NCBI GenBank assembly: GCA_016296505.1
Contig: JAEDJD010000009.1
Span: 1 to 64,000, forward strand
From: Oscillospiraceae bacterium
GTDB lineage: Bacteria > Bacillota > Clostridia > Oscillospirales > Ruminococcaceae
Direction: 5' to 3'
DNA length: 64,000 bases
The notes beneath the pieces are model-generated. The model had not been told where the DNA came from, ran no database searches, and saw only the letters and a list, made by a program, of their open reading frames with translations. This document shows positions 1 to 9,155 of this stretch, piece by piece (positions within the stretch are counted from its first letter, which is position 1; the number at the start of each line of letters is the position of its first letter). The translations under genes were made by a program, and so were the position numbers.

Positions 1-2601
1 CGTGAGGAAACGGACGCTTCCGAAGCCTATACGCAGATCAGAAACTATATGCACTACATTCCATCTATGTTCATCTATAACGCAATTTGCGTTATGAGCG
101 ATCTTTCCCAAAATCGCGCAGGCACCATCACTTCGGGCGAAGATCGCTATATGGAATGGAAAACGAAGGATGGTAACTATGAGAATACGCAATATGCTCA
201 GTTTGACACGTTCTTTGAGGGTATCTTCCAAAAAGATCGCCTACTAGATATCCTGAAAAACTTTATCCTGTTCTCCAATGAGGGGATGATAAGCTATAAG
301 ATACTCGCAGGCTATCATCAGTATTTCGCTGTTCGAAAGGCTGTGGAGTCCACAAAGAGAGCTACTGTGACTGACGGTAAGGGCGGTGTGTTCTGGCATA
401 CACAGGGTTCAGGAAAGTCGCTGTCTATGGTATTCTATGCCCATTTACTACAATCTGCTCTTGAAAGCCCGACTATTGTTGTTATCACGGACAGAAACGA
501 TCTTGACGATCAGCTTTATTCGCAATTTGCAAAATGCAAGGCTTTCCTTCGTCAAGAGCCTGTTCACGCAGAAAGTCGAGAGCATCTGAAAAATCTGCTT
601 GAAGGTCGCAAGGCAAACGGTATTATCTTCACCACTATGCAGAAGTTCGAGGAATCGAGTGAGCCGCTGTCTGAGCGCAGAAATATCATCGTTATGGCTG
701 ATGAAGCCCATAGAGGTCAGTATGGTCTTACCGAAAAGATCAAGATGACTAAGAATGAGGACGGCGAGCTTATTGCCCGTAAGGTCATCGGTACGGCTCG
801 TATTATCCGTGATACGCTCCCGAATGCCACATATATCGGATTTACAGGAACTCCTATTGCTATGGAAGATAGGAATACCCGTGAGGTGTTTGGTGATTAT
901 ATCGACATTTACGATATGACGCAGGCTGTCGAGGATGGTGCTACTCGCCCTGTTTACTATGAGAGCCGTGTCGTGAAGCTGAAACTCGATGCGGATACAC
1001 TCAGGTTGATAGACACCGAATATGACATTATGGCAATGAACGCCGATGCTGATGTTATAGAGAAAAGCAAGCATGAACTTGGACAGATGGAAGCTATCCT
1101 CGGTCACGATGATACGATAAAATCTCTTGTTGACGATATTCTTGACCATTATGAGAATTACCGTGAGAATATTCTGACAGGTAAAGCAATGATTGTTGCC
1201 TACTCTCGTTCTATCGCTATGAAGATATACAAGCGTATTCTCGAAGTGCGCCCAGGCTGGGAAGAAAAGGTCGGTATTGTTATGACCGCTTCCAATAAAG
1301 ATCCCGAAGAATGGCATAGTATCATCGGAAACAAGCGTCATAAGGAGGAACTAGCCAAGATATTCAAGGATAATGACAGCCCTATGAAGATCGCTATCGT
1401 TGTCGATATGTGGTTGACGGGATTTGATGTACCGTCCCTTGCGACGATGTATATCTATAAACCGATGATGGGTTATAATCTGATGCAGGCTATCGCCCGT
1501 GTTAATAGAGTATTCCGTGATAAAGAGGGCGGCTTGGTCGTTGATTATGTTGGCATTGCTTCTGCCTTGAAACAGGCTATGAACGATTATACCGTTCGTG
1601 ACAAGAAGAACTACGGCAATACCGATATTGCAAAAGTTGCTTATCCGAAGTTTCAGGAGAAGATGCAGATATGTCGTGATTTTCTGCACGAATATGATTA
1701 TTCTGCATTTTTCGGTGGTAATGAGCTTACCGCAGGACGGACTATCACGGGTGCGGTCAACTTCCTTATGGACAGAAAGAGGGAGAAAGACAGAGAAAAC
1801 TACACGAAAGAAGCACTGCTCTTGAAGCAGGCACTCTCGCTGTGTTCCTCTATCGCTGAAGAAGATGAGCGCGAAGAAGCTGCTTTATTTGAAGCTGTCC
1901 GTGTCCTACTGATGCGTATTCTAAATCAGGGCGGAGGTAAGAAGCTCTCGCTCCCCGAAATCAATGCTAAGATCAATGAACTTTTGAAGCAGAGCATCAA
2001 GAGTGACGGGGTTATCAATCTTTTTTCTGACAAGGAACAGGACTTCTCTCTGTTTGATCCAAAGTTCTTGGAAGAAATTTCCCGAATGAAGGAGAAAAAT
2101 CTCGCTGTCGAGCTGCTGAAACGTCTGATATCCGAACAGGTACATATCTATAAGCGTACAAACCTTGTAAAATCGGAGAAATTCAGCGAAATCATGCAGA
2201 GTGCTATGAACCGCTATCTGAATGGTATGCTTACCAATGAGGAAGTAATACAGGAAATGCTCAACCTCGCAAAGCAAATCCGTGAAGCGAAGGAAGCAGG
2301 AGAAGAACTCGGTCTAACCGCCGATGAGCTTGCTTTCTATGATGCACTTACCAAACCGCAGGCTATCAAGGATTTCTATGAAAACGCTGAACTTATCGCT
2401 ATAACAAAGGAACTTGCTGAAAAGCTCCGTAAGAACCGCACTATCGACTGGCAGAAGCGTGACAGTGCAAGAGCGAAAATGCGTATGATGATACGCAAGC
2501 TCCTGAAAGATCACCGATATCCGCCAGAAGGTATGGACGATGCAGTGACTACGGTCATGAGCCAGTGTGAGCTGTGGGTGGATAATAATATTCTATATTG
2601 A
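1..2601 (+). CDS. hsdR: Type I restriction endonuclease subunit R, 5'-truncated by the window edge
   Basis: Motor and cleavage subunit of a type I restriction-modification complex, which translocates DNA using ATP and cuts it. The frame is open from base 1, so the start and the PD-(D/E)XK nuclease domain lie outside the window; 866 residues are visible. SF2 helicase motifs appear in order: Walker A HTQGSGKS near nt 395-420, the DEAH box (MADEAHRGQ) near nt 700, GFTGTPI near nt 840, and the motif V/VI block TGFDVPS...QAIARVNRVF near nt 1415-1515. The C-terminal part is the helical region that contacts the modification subunits. hsdM and hsdS are not in the window. Base and codon use look more AT-rich than the housekeeping genes that follow, which fits horizontal acquisition (inference). 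Confidence 0.95.
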   Translation, partial: REETDASEAYTQIRNYMHYIPSMFIYNAICVMSDLSQNRAGTITSGEDRYMEWKTKDGNYENTQYAQFDTFFEGIFQKDRLLDILKNFILFSNEGMISYKILAGYHQYFAVRKAVESTKRATVTDGKGGVFWHTQGSGKSLSMVFYAHLLQSALESPTIVVITDRNDLDDQLYSQFAKCKAFLRQEPVHAESREHLKNLLEGRKANGIIFTTMQKFEESSEPLSERRNIIVMADEAHRGQYGLTEKIKMTKNEDGELIARKVIGTARIIRDTLPNATYIGFTGTPIAMEDRNTREVFGDYIDIYDMTQAVEDGATRPVYYESRVVKLKLDADTLRLIDTEYDIMAMNADADVIEKSKHELGQMEAILGHDDTIKSLVDDILDHYENYRENILTGKAMIVAYSRSIAMKIYKRILEVRPGWEEKVGIVMTASNKDPEEWHSIIGNKRHKEELAKIFKDNDSPMKIAIVVDMWLTGFDVPSLATMYIYKPMMGYNLMQAIARVNRVFRDKEGGLVVDYVGIASALKQAMNDYTVRDKKNYGNTDIAKVAYPKFQEKMQICRDFLHEYDYSAFFGGNELTAGRTITGAVNFLMDRKREKDRENYTKEALLLKQALSLCSSIAEEDEREEAALFEAVRVLLMRILNQGGGKKLSLPEINAKINELLKQSIKSDGVINLFSDKEQDFSLFDPKFLEEISRMKEKNLAVELLKRLISEQVHIYKRTNLVKSEKFSEIMQSAMNRYLNGMLTNEEVIQEMLNLAKQIREAKEAGEELGLTADELAFYDALTKPQAIKDFYENAELIAITKELAEKLRKNRTIDWQKRDSARAKMRMMIRKLLKDHRYPPEGMDDAVTTVMSQCELWVDNNILY

Positions 2602-2732
2602 TGACTGTGTAAATAGTGTTTTCTGATCTTTTTCACTACAAATGTGGGCAAGAAAGCATAACCTTGTTTCAGGGAAAATTATTGTTAATTGCAACGATTC
2701 AACTGTATGTATCTTTTATAAAATAGTAGCAA

Positions 2733-2780
2733 AAGTCCCGTATCTGGTTTTTACATCAGATACGGGACTTATTTTTTATT
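2733..2780 (+). terminator. Rho-independent terminator after hsdR
   Basis: A 14-bp perfect stem (2733-2746 with 2757-2770, loop of 10) is followed by a run of six T at 2772-2777. It closes the restriction gene unit before the convergent ppdK gene. Confidence 0.9.
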
Positions 2781-2924
2781 CACCCAACATCAAGACAAAC
2801 TCTTACAGTCAAGTCTTTCCATTGGTTTTGTCGGAGATAGGCACCCTGTGCTTTTCTCCAGTTTTTCGCCATTTCGTATGTGATTTTGAAGTCCCATACG
2901 AGTGCGAATTCAGGTTTGACTACC
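2781..2924. other. Intergenic junction between hsdR unit and ppdK
   Basis: The stretch 2602-2924 has no convincing gene. The terminator occupies its middle and the rest, 2781-2924, shows no start codon with a ribosome binding site on either strand. It marks the boundary between the AT-richer restriction region and conserved chromosome, and no obvious terminator for ppdK was seen in it. Confidence 0.4.
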
Positions 2925-5546
2925 TTAGCGTAATGCAGCCTGAGCAGCAGCGAGTCTTGCAATCGGAACACGGAACGGAGAGCAGGAAACGTAATCCAGA
3001 CCGATCTGGTGGCAGAACTCGACAGAAGCGGGATCGCCGCCGTGCTCACCACAGATACCGCAATGGAGGGTCGGGTTAACCGGCTTACCCAGTTCGATTG
3101 CCATCTGCATCAACTTGCCGACGCCGGTCTGATCCAACTTCGCGAACGGATCGTTCTCAAAGATCTTGGTATCGTAGTAAGCGTTGAGGAACTTACCAGC
3201 ATCGTCACGGGAGAAGCCGAAGGTCATCTGCGTGAGGTCATTGGTACCGAAGCAGAAGAAGTCAGCTTCCTTTGCGATATCGTCAGCAGTCAGAGCAGCA
3301 CGCGGAATTTCGATCATAGTACCGATCTCATACTCCAGCGTTGCGCCAGCCTCTGCGATGACAGCGTCAGCAGTTGCCTTGACAACGTCCTTGACGTACT
3401 TCAACTCTTTAATTTCGCCAACCAGCGGGATCATGATTTCCGGCTTGACAGTCCAGTCAGCGTGAGCCTTCTGAACATTGATAGCAGCCTTGATGACAGC
3501 CTTGGTCTGCATTGCTGCGATTTCCGGATAGGTGACAGCCAGACGGCAGCCACGGTGACCCATCATCGGGTTGAACTCATGCAGGGAAGCGATGATCGCC
3601 TTGATCTGCTCAACGGTCTTACCCTGTGCATCAGCCAATGCCTTAATATCAGCCTCTTCGGTCGGAACAAACTCGTGAAGCGGCGGATCCAGGAAACGGA
3701 TGGTAACAGGGTTACCCTCGAGTGCCTCATAGAGCGCCTCGAAGTCAGCCTGCTGCATCGGCTCAATCTTTGCGAGAGCTGCTTCACGCTGCTCAACATT
3801 ATCTGCGCAGATCATCTCACGGAATGCAGCGATTCTGGACGGCTCGAAGAACATATGCTCAGTACGGCAGAGACCGATACCCTCAGCGCCAAGCTCTCTT
3901 GCCTTCTTTGCGTCAGCCGGAGTATCCGCATTGGTACGAACCTTCAGCTTACGATACTTGTCTGCCCAGCCCATAACTCTGCCGAACTCGCCAGCGATCT
4001 GAGCGTCAACCGTCGGGATGATACCCTTGTAGATGTTACCGGTTGTGCCGTCGATGGAAATTGCGTCGCCTTCCTTGAAGGTTTCGCCTGCGAGGGTAAA
4101 TACCTTATTTGCCTCGTCCATGATGATCTCGGAGCAGCCGGAAACGCAGCAGGTACCCATACCACGTGCAACAACTGCTGCGTGGGAGGTCATGCCGCCG
4201 CGGACGGTCAGGATACCCTGAGAAGCCTTCATACCGGTGATATCCTCCGGAGAGGTCTCCAGACGAACGAGAACGACCTTTTCGCCGCGAGCATTCCATG
4301 CTTCTGCGTCGTCAGCAGTAAAGACAACTTTACCGCAAGCAGCACCAGGAGATGCGCCGAGACCCTTACCAAGCGGTGTAGCAGCCTTCAGAGCCTTTGC
4401 GTCGAACTGCGGGTGAAGCAGGGTATCGAGGTTACGCGGGTCGATCATCAGGACAGCTTCCTGCTCTGTCTTCATGCCTTCGTCAACGAGATCGCAAGCG
4501 ATCTTGAGTGCTGCCGGAGCAGTTCTCTTACCGTTACGGCACTGGAGCATATAGAGCTTCTTGTTCTCAACAGTAAACTCCATATCCTGCATATCGTGAT
4601 AGTGATCTTCGAGGATGCCGCAGACCTTGATGAACTCTGCATATGCGTCCGGGAATTCCTGCTCCATCTGAGCGATCGGCATCGGGGTACGAACGCCAGC
4701 AACAACGTCCTCGCCCTGTGCATTCTTCAGGAACTCGCCCATGAGCTTCTTCTCGCCGGTTGCGGGGTCACGGGTAAATGCAACACCGGTACCGCAATCA
4801 TCGCCCATGTTACCGAATGCCATCATCTGCACGTTAACAGCGGTACCCCAGGAATACGGGATATCGTTGTCGCGGCGATAGACATTTGCACGCGGGTTGT
4901 CCCAAGAACGGAAAACAGCCTTGATTGCGCCCATGAGCTGCTCTTTCGGATCAGAGGGGAAGTCCTCGCCGATCTTTGCTTTATATTCAGCCTTGAACTG
5001 CTCAGCAAGCTCCTTGAGGTCAGCAGCAGTCAGCTCGACGTCCAGAGTGACGCCGCGGTCTGCCTTCATCTTGTCGATGAGTTCCTCAAAGTACTTTTTG
5101 CCGACTTCCATAACAACGTCGGAGTACATCTGGATAAATCTTCTGTAGCAGTCATATGCCCAGCGCTCGTTGCCGGACTTCTCAGCCATGGTCTTAACAA
5201 CTTCTTCGTTCAGACCGAGGTTGAGGATCGTATCCATCATGCCGGGCATGGATGCTCTTGCGCCCGAACGGACAGAAACGAGCAGCGGATTTTCTTTGTC
5301 ACCGAATTTCTTGCCGGTGATGCCTTCCATCTTGACAATGTACTCTTCGATTTCAGCCACGATCTCAGGATTGATCTGACGCTGATCCTCGTAGTACTGT
5401 GTACAAGCCTCGGTAGAAATGGTAAAGCCTTGCGGAACCGGAAGACCGATATTGGTCATCTCAGCGAGGTTCGCGCCCTTACCGCCGAGGAGTTCGCGCA
5501 TACTTGCGTTGCCCTCAGAGAAGAGGTAACAATATTTTTTGCCCAT
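2925..5546 (-). CDS. ppdK: Pyruvate, phosphate dikinase
   Basis: Interconverts pyruvate, ATP and phosphate with PEP, AMP and pyrophosphate; in anaerobic Firmicutes it links glycolysis, gluconeogenesis and pyrophosphate use. The 873-residue product matches the family's usual length. It has an N-terminal ATP-grasp domain, the phosphohistidine swivelling domain with GGMTSHAAVVARGMG near residue 450, and a C-terminal PEP/pyruvate TIM barrel with GTNDLTQMTFG and the catalytic cysteine in LHCGICGEHGG. The start chosen is the ATG at 5546, because GGAGG lies 7 bases upstream of it; an in-frame ATG at 5561 precedes that site and is unlikely. It is monocistronic and divergent from rnhA, with an extended -10 promoter and a palindrome in the leader. 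Confidence 0.97.
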   Translation of the reverse strand: MGKKYCYLFSEGNASMRELLGGKGANLAEMTNIGLPVPQGFTISTEACTQYYEDQRQINPEIVAEIEEYIVKMEGITGKKFGDKENPLLVSVRSGARASMPGMMDTILNLGLNEEVVKTMAEKSGNERWAYDCYRRFIQMYSDVVMEVGKKYFEELIDKMKADRGVTLDVELTAADLKELAEQFKAEYKAKIGEDFPSDPKEQLMGAIKAVFRSWDNPRANVYRRDNDIPYSWGTAVNVQMMAFGNMGDDCGTGVAFTRDPATGEKKLMGEFLKNAQGEDVVAGVRTPMPIAQMEQEFPDAYAEFIKVCGILEDHYHDMQDMEFTVENKKLYMLQCRNGKRTAPAALKIACDLVDEGMKTEQEAVLMIDPRNLDTLLHPQFDAKALKAATPLGKGLGASPGAACGKVVFTADDAEAWNARGEKVVLVRLETSPEDITGMKASQGILTVRGGMTSHAAVVARGMGTCCVSGCSEIIMDEANKVFTLAGETFKEGDAISIDGTTGNIYKGIIPTVDAQIAGEFGRVMGWADKYRKLKVRTNADTPADAKKARELGAEGIGLCRTEHMFFEPSRIAAFREMICADNVEQREAALAKIEPMQQADFEALYEALEGNPVTIRFLDPPLHEFVPTEEADIKALADAQGKTVEQIKAIIASLHEFNPMMGHRGCRLAVTYPEIAAMQTKAVIKAAINVQKAHADWTVKPEIMIPLVGEIKELKYVKDVVKATADAVIAEAGATLEYEIGTMIEIPRAALTADDIAKEADFFCFGTNDLTQMTFGFSRDDAGKFLNAYYDTKIFENDPFAKLDQTGVGKLMQMAIELGKPVNPTLHCGICGEHGGDPASVEFCHQIGLDYVSCSPFRVPIARLAAAQAALR

Positions 5547-5585
5547 TGGAAAAACCTCCATTCTTTGTATACCGGCTCAGAGAAA

Positions 5586-5603
5586 TATCTGCGCGCGCAG
5601 ATA
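5586..5603. promoter_or_regulatory. Perfect 18-bp palindrome in the ppdK leader
   Basis: TATCTGCGCGCGCAGATA is a perfect inverted repeat with no spacer, lying between the ppdK -10 element and its ribosome binding site, and flanked by two copies of TATACCGG. It could be a dimeric-repressor operator or an RNA hairpin. Function is inferred from position only. Confidence 0.5.
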
Positions 5604-5626
5604 GCCCTTATACCGGAGATAGCATT

Positions 5627-5632
5627 ATTATA
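5627..5632 (-). promoter_or_regulatory. ppdK promoter (extended -10)
   Basis: On the minus strand TGTTATAAT gives a consensus -10 (TATAAT, 5627-5632) preceded by the TGn extension. No good -35 hexamer lies 17 bases upstream. Predicted transcription starts near 5620, leaving a leader of about 75 bases. Confidence 0.65.
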
Positions 5633-5722
5633 ACATACAATGCCATAAAAATCCAGTCCATTTGAAAAGTTTTTTTAAAAACGCTCGATTTTTGGCATTT
5701 TCAACAAATCTCTGGAATAGGC

Positions 5723-5751
5723 TTGCAATTTCCGGTAAAATCAGGGATAAT
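5723..5751 (+). promoter_or_regulatory. Sigma-A-type promoter upstream of rnhA
   Basis: TTGCAA at 5723-5728 and GATAAT at 5746-5751 are separated by 17 bases. Confidence 0.65.
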
Positions 5752-5828
5752 GATATAGCGCTGAACAGGATGCTGTATCGGGAAACTGTGCGGCACAGTG
5801 GACAAATGGAGAGGAGCGAGCACGATTC

Positions 5829-6299
5829 ATGATATTGGAAAACGGTCTGACGCAGGTGATGATGTACTCGGACGGTGCCTGCAGCGGCAATCCCGGACCG
5901 GGCGGCTGGGGAACAGTTCTGCGGTTTACGGACGGTACTGGTAAGGTGTTTGAAAAAGAGCTGTCCGGCGGCGAAGCGCATACGACGAATAATCGTATGG
6001 AGCTGATGGGTGTGATTTCCGGCTTGGAGGCATTGAATCGTCCCTGTGCCGTTACGCTGACAACCGACAGCCGCTATGTTGTAGACAGCGTGACGAAGGG
6101 TTGGGTATACGGCTGGAAAAAAAAGGGCTGGATCAAATCGGACAAGAAGCCTGCGCTGAATGTGGATCTCTGGGAACGGCTTCTGCCGCTTCTGCAAACG
6201 CATCGGGTGACGTTTGTTTGGGTCAAGGGTCATGCGGGACATCCGGAGAACGAGCGTTGTGACGCGCTTGCTGTTGCCGAACGCATGAAATTTGTGTAA
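5829..6299 (+). CDS. rnhA: Ribonuclease HI
   Basis: Cleaves the RNA strand of RNA-DNA hybrids during replication and R-loop removal. The 156-residue product has the full bacterial RNase HI fold. The four acidic metal-binding positions are visible: the Asp in MYSDGACSGNPGPGG, the Glu in NNRMELMG, the Asp in TTDSRYVVDS and the C-terminal Asp in ENERCDALA. The handle-type basic segment (GWKKKGW) is present. A purine-rich GAGGAG lies about 10 bases before the ATG at 5829. It is preceded by its own promoter and followed by a separately promoted regulator, so it is probably monocistronic. Confidence 0.96.
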   Translation: MILENGLTQVMMYSDGACSGNPGPGGWGTVLRFTDGTGKVFEKELSGGEAHTTNNRMELMGVISGLEALNRPCAVTLTTDSRYVVDSVTKGWVYGWKKKGWIKSDKKPALNVDLWERLLPLLQTHRVTFVWVKGHAGHPENERCDALAVAERMKFV

Positions 6300-6324
6300 T
6301 ATGATAAGCGCAACAGCGAGTTGC

Positions 6325-6353
6325 TTGACAGCAGGATTGTCTCATGATATAAT
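6325..6353 (+). promoter_or_regulatory. Consensus sigma-A promoter for the XRE regulator
   Basis: TTGACA (6325-6330), a 17-base spacer and TATAAT (6348-6353) form a perfect consensus, leaving a leader of only about 15 bases before the ATG at 6375. Confidence 0.85.
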
Positions 6354-6374
6354 CAGCGTAAGGAGGGATTTATC

Positions 6375-7148
6375 ATGGAAACAAAAGATATTCTCTATGA
6401 ACTGCGCACAGAAAAAGGACTGTCGCAGGACGCGCTTGCGGCACAGGTATTTGTGACGCGGCAGGCGGTTTCCAGATGGGAGAACGGCGAGACAGTTCCC
6501 AGTACGGATACATTGAAGCTATTATCTGCGCTGTTTGGCGTTTCGATCAATACGCTGCTCGGATTGCCGCAGAAATTGATTTGCCAATGCTGCGGAATGC
6601 CGCTGGAGGAAGCAATCATCAGCAGGGAAAAAGACGGCTCGCCGAACGATCGCTATTGTAAATGGTGCTATGCGGACGGAACGTATCAGTACAGCGATAT
6701 GGACGATCTGATTGCGGTATGCGTCCGGAGCATGGCGAACAGCGAGCATTCAGAAGCGTCGGTTCGGGCGTATCTGGAAGATATGCTGCCGCAGCTTGAT
6801 TACTGGAAACGCCATGAGGAGCTTGGTGACGGCGGTGCGTTCGAGGCGTTTAAGCAGCAGCTTATAGATGAGATCAATGCGCTTCATATCGAAGGAATGC
6901 CGAAGCTGGAACAGCTGAATGCACTGGTCGGCAGCTATGTCAATCTGGAATATCCGCTGCCTAATGGTGAGACCGTTCGTTTTCTGGACGACAGCGCAAC
7001 CTATCTTGGCAATCAGCTCGAAAATCTGCAGGATGAGACGCGCTGCTTCGGGATACTTGCGAATATGGATTTTATTTTGATCGGTTCATATGAAGGAAAC
7101 GGCGCGGATCCGGAATTGATTTTGTATCAGAAACGTGTAAATATTTAA
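6375..7148 (+). CDS. XRE-family regulator with zinc-ribbon domain
   Basis: A 257-residue protein. Residues 1-65 form an XRE/Cro helix-turn-helix (LRTEKGLSQDALAAQ, TRQAVSRWENGETVPS). A zinc ribbon follows, with two pairs of cysteines in CQCCGMPL and CKWCYADG (about residues 70-100); this ribbon is found in Firmicute proteins annotated as 'putative zinc ribbon domain'. Residues 105-160 are helical, and the C-terminal third (residues 170-257) is not recognised. The start is supported by AAGGAGGG a few bases upstream. It probably regulates transcription with redox or metal input through the ribbon (inference). The perfect promoter suggests strong expression unless repressed; no target is evident. 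Confidence 0.85.
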   Translation: METKDILYELRTEKGLSQDALAAQVFVTRQAVSRWENGETVPSTDTLKLLSALFGVSINTLLGLPQKLICQCCGMPLEEAIISREKDGSPNDRYCKWCYADGTYQYSDMDDLIAVCVRSMANSEHSEASVRAYLEDMLPQLDYWKRHEELGDGGAFEAFKQQLIDEINALHIEGMPKLEQLNALVGSYVNLEYPLPNGETVRFLDDSATYLGNQLENLQDETRCFGILANMDFILIGSYEGNGADPELILYQKRVNI

Positions 7149-7156
7149 AATATAAT

Positions 7157-7190
7157 GGGGGAGTTGTGTTTGCACGGCTCCTTTTATTTT
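7157..7190 (+). terminator. Intrinsic terminator after XRE regulator
   Basis: GGAGTTGTG (7160-7168) pairs with CACGGCTCC (7173-7181), allowing two G-U pairs, across a TTTG loop, and is followed by TTTTATTTT. Confidence 0.75.
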
Positions 7191-7231
7191 GTTATGGGCG
7201 ATTCCGCCGATTTTTTTCTATGTTACGCCCA

Positions 7232-7260
7232 TTGTATTTCACCGGAATATATGGTATAAT
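7232..7260 (+). promoter_or_regulatory. Promoter for the ABC-F gene
   Basis: TTGTAT (7232-7237), 17-base spacer, TATAAT (7255-7260). The transcript would have a leader of about 85 bases before the GTG start. Confidence 0.75.
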
Positions 7261-7351
7261 GAGGCTGAAAGTCGAAGCGGCTTGCGGCGTCCGCGGAGTT
7301 CGCCCACTCAGCCGAACGGCATAGATTTTTCACGATAAGGAGAATCTGAAA

Positions 7352-9133
7352 GTGATATTGCTATCTGCACAAAATATATCCAAAACCTATATGGAGCGCA
7401 AGGTGCTGGATAATGTCTCGTTCTTCCTCAACGAGGGGGACAAGGTCGGCATTATCGGTATTAACGGCACGGGAAAATCAACGCTGCTGCGTATTTTGGC
7501 AGGCGCCGAAGAATCAGATTCTGGCGAGATTATCCGGACAAACGGCATCCGGCTTTCCTATCTGCCGCAGATTCCCGAATTCGGGGAGACCGGCAGCGTG
7601 CTGGAACAGGTGCTCGCGCATCTGCCGGAAGACCTCAAGGAATCGAAGGAGTACGAGGCGAAATCCATTTTGGAACAGATGCATTTGCCGGACTACGATC
7701 GCCCGATCTCCACGCTCTCCGGCGGCGAACGGCGCAGAGCCGGCATTGCTGCGGCATTGATTCAGCCGAGCGATGTGCTGCTGCTCGACGAGCCGACAAA
7801 CCATATCGACAGCGAGACCGTTCAGCTTTTGGAAACCATGCTCCGCAGATACCGCGGCGCGATTGTGATGGTGACGCATGACCGCTATTTTCTCGATCAG
7901 ATCTGCCGCACGATTGCCGAGATTGACCGCGGAAAATTGTCGCTTTGCGAGGGCAATTACAGCGAATATCTCGTGCAGAAAGCGCAGCGTGAAGCCGACG
8001 CGGAAGCGGCAGAGCGCAAAAATCGCACGCTGTATCGACGCGAACTTGCGTGGATTCGCAGAGGCGCGCGTGCGCGCGGCACAAAATCCAAGGATCGGAT
8101 TGAACGCTTTGAGGCGCTCCGTGACCGCGAAATTCCGGCGGACGCACCCGAAATGCAGATGCAGTCCGTCTCAAGCAGACTCGGCAGAAAGACCGTCGAG
8201 ATCACGGCGCTGTGCAAGGCGATTGACGGCAAACCGCTGATTACCGATTTCTCATATATCATCGCAAGAGACGCGCGTATTGGTATTGTCGGTCCGAATG
8301 GAGCAGGAAAAAGTACGTTCCTGCGTATGATCGCCGGACTCGATATCCCGGACAGCGGTACGATTGTCTGCGGCGATACCGTCAAAATCGGCTATCTTTC
8401 GCAGACCTGCGGAGAGATGAATCCACAGGAACGCGTGATCGACTATATCCGCGATACGGCAGATATCGTCCGGACGCCGGACGGTACCATTTCCGCGGCG
8501 CAGATGCTCGAACGCTTTTTGTTTACGCCGGAGCTTCAGTGGAGCCGCATTGAAAAGCTCTCCGGCGGTGAACGGAAACGTCTGTATCTGCTGAAAATTT
8601 TGATGGAAGCGCCGAATATTCTGCTGTTGGACGAGCCGACCAATGATCTCGATATCACAACGCTGACCATTCTCGAAGACTATCTGCTGCAATTTAACGG
8701 CGCAGTGCTTGCCGTCTCGCATGACCGTTATTTTCTGGATAAAATTGCAACGGAGATATTCGCGTTTCAGGGCGGTATCTGTCAGCGATATACGGGGAAT
8801 TATTCCGATTATGCGGCAAAAGCCGTGATTCCGGAAACGATATCCAGTCCAAAGAAAAAATCTGAAAAAACAGAACGAGCTTTTTCCGGCAATCATAAGC
8901 TCAAATTTTCCTATAAGGAACAGCGCGAATTCGATACGATAGACGATGATATTGCGGCGCTGGAGCAGCAGATTGCCGATACGGAGCAGGCGATTGCCGA
9001 TTACGCATTGGATTATCAGAAGCTGCAGGCGCTTGCCGAGCAAAAGGAGCAGCTTGAACAACAGCTCTCGGAGAAAATGGATCGCTGGGTCTACCTCAAT
9101 GACCTAGCGGAGAAAATTGCCGGGGGACAATAA
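7352..9133 (+). CDS. ABC-F family ATP-binding protein
   Basis: A soluble twin-ATPase protein of the ABC-F type, which acts on the ribosome rather than on a membrane transporter. The 593 residues contain two nucleotide-binding domains: first Walker A GINGTGKST, signature LSGGERRR, Walker B LLLDEPTNHID; second Walker A GPNGAGKST, signature LSGGERKR, Walker B LLLDEPTNDLD. A charged interdomain linker (about residues 205-265) and a C-terminal coiled coil (about residues 510-590) complete the family pattern, most like Uup/YdiF-type members. No transmembrane segment is present. The start is GTG at 7352, 9 bases after AAGGAG. A role in antibiotic resistance cannot be separated from housekeeping ribosome rescue by sequence alone. 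Confidence 0.93.
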   Translation: MILLSAQNISKTYMERKVLDNVSFFLNEGDKVGIIGINGTGKSTLLRILAGAEESDSGEIIRTNGIRLSYLPQIPEFGETGSVLEQVLAHLPEDLKESKEYEAKSILEQMHLPDYDRPISTLSGGERRRAGIAAALIQPSDVLLLDEPTNHIDSETVQLLETMLRRYRGAIVMVTHDRYFLDQICRTIAEIDRGKLSLCEGNYSEYLVQKAQREADAEAAERKNRTLYRRELAWIRRGARARGTKSKDRIERFEALRDREIPADAPEMQMQSVSSRLGRKTVEITALCKAIDGKPLITDFSYIIARDARIGIVGPNGAGKSTFLRMIAGLDIPDSGTIVCGDTVKIGYLSQTCGEMNPQERVIDYIRDTADIVRTPDGTISAAQMLERFLFTPELQWSRIEKLSGGERKRLYLLKILMEAPNILLLDEPTNDLDITTLTILEDYLLQFNGAVLAVSHDRYFLDKIATEIFAFQGGICQRYTGNYSDYAAKAVIPETISSPKKKSEKTERAFSGNHKLKFSYKEQREFDTIDDDIAALEQQIADTEQAIADYALDYQKLQALAEQKEQLEQQLSEKMDRWVYLNDLAEKIAGGQ

Positions 9134-9155
9134 GCTTTTCGGGAACGGTGCGCAT

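Noticed and set aside
2780..3052. Minus-strand frame ending in an enzyme-like stretch (MAKNWRKAQGAYLR)
   Set aside because: It overlaps the end of ppdK in another frame, has no start with a ribosome binding site, and the resemblance could not be tied to any family.
3009..5633. Long open frame (874 codons) on the plus strand opposite ppdK
   Set aside because: It is the mirror of a strongly conserved enzyme gene, has no ribosome binding site and no protein-like motifs.
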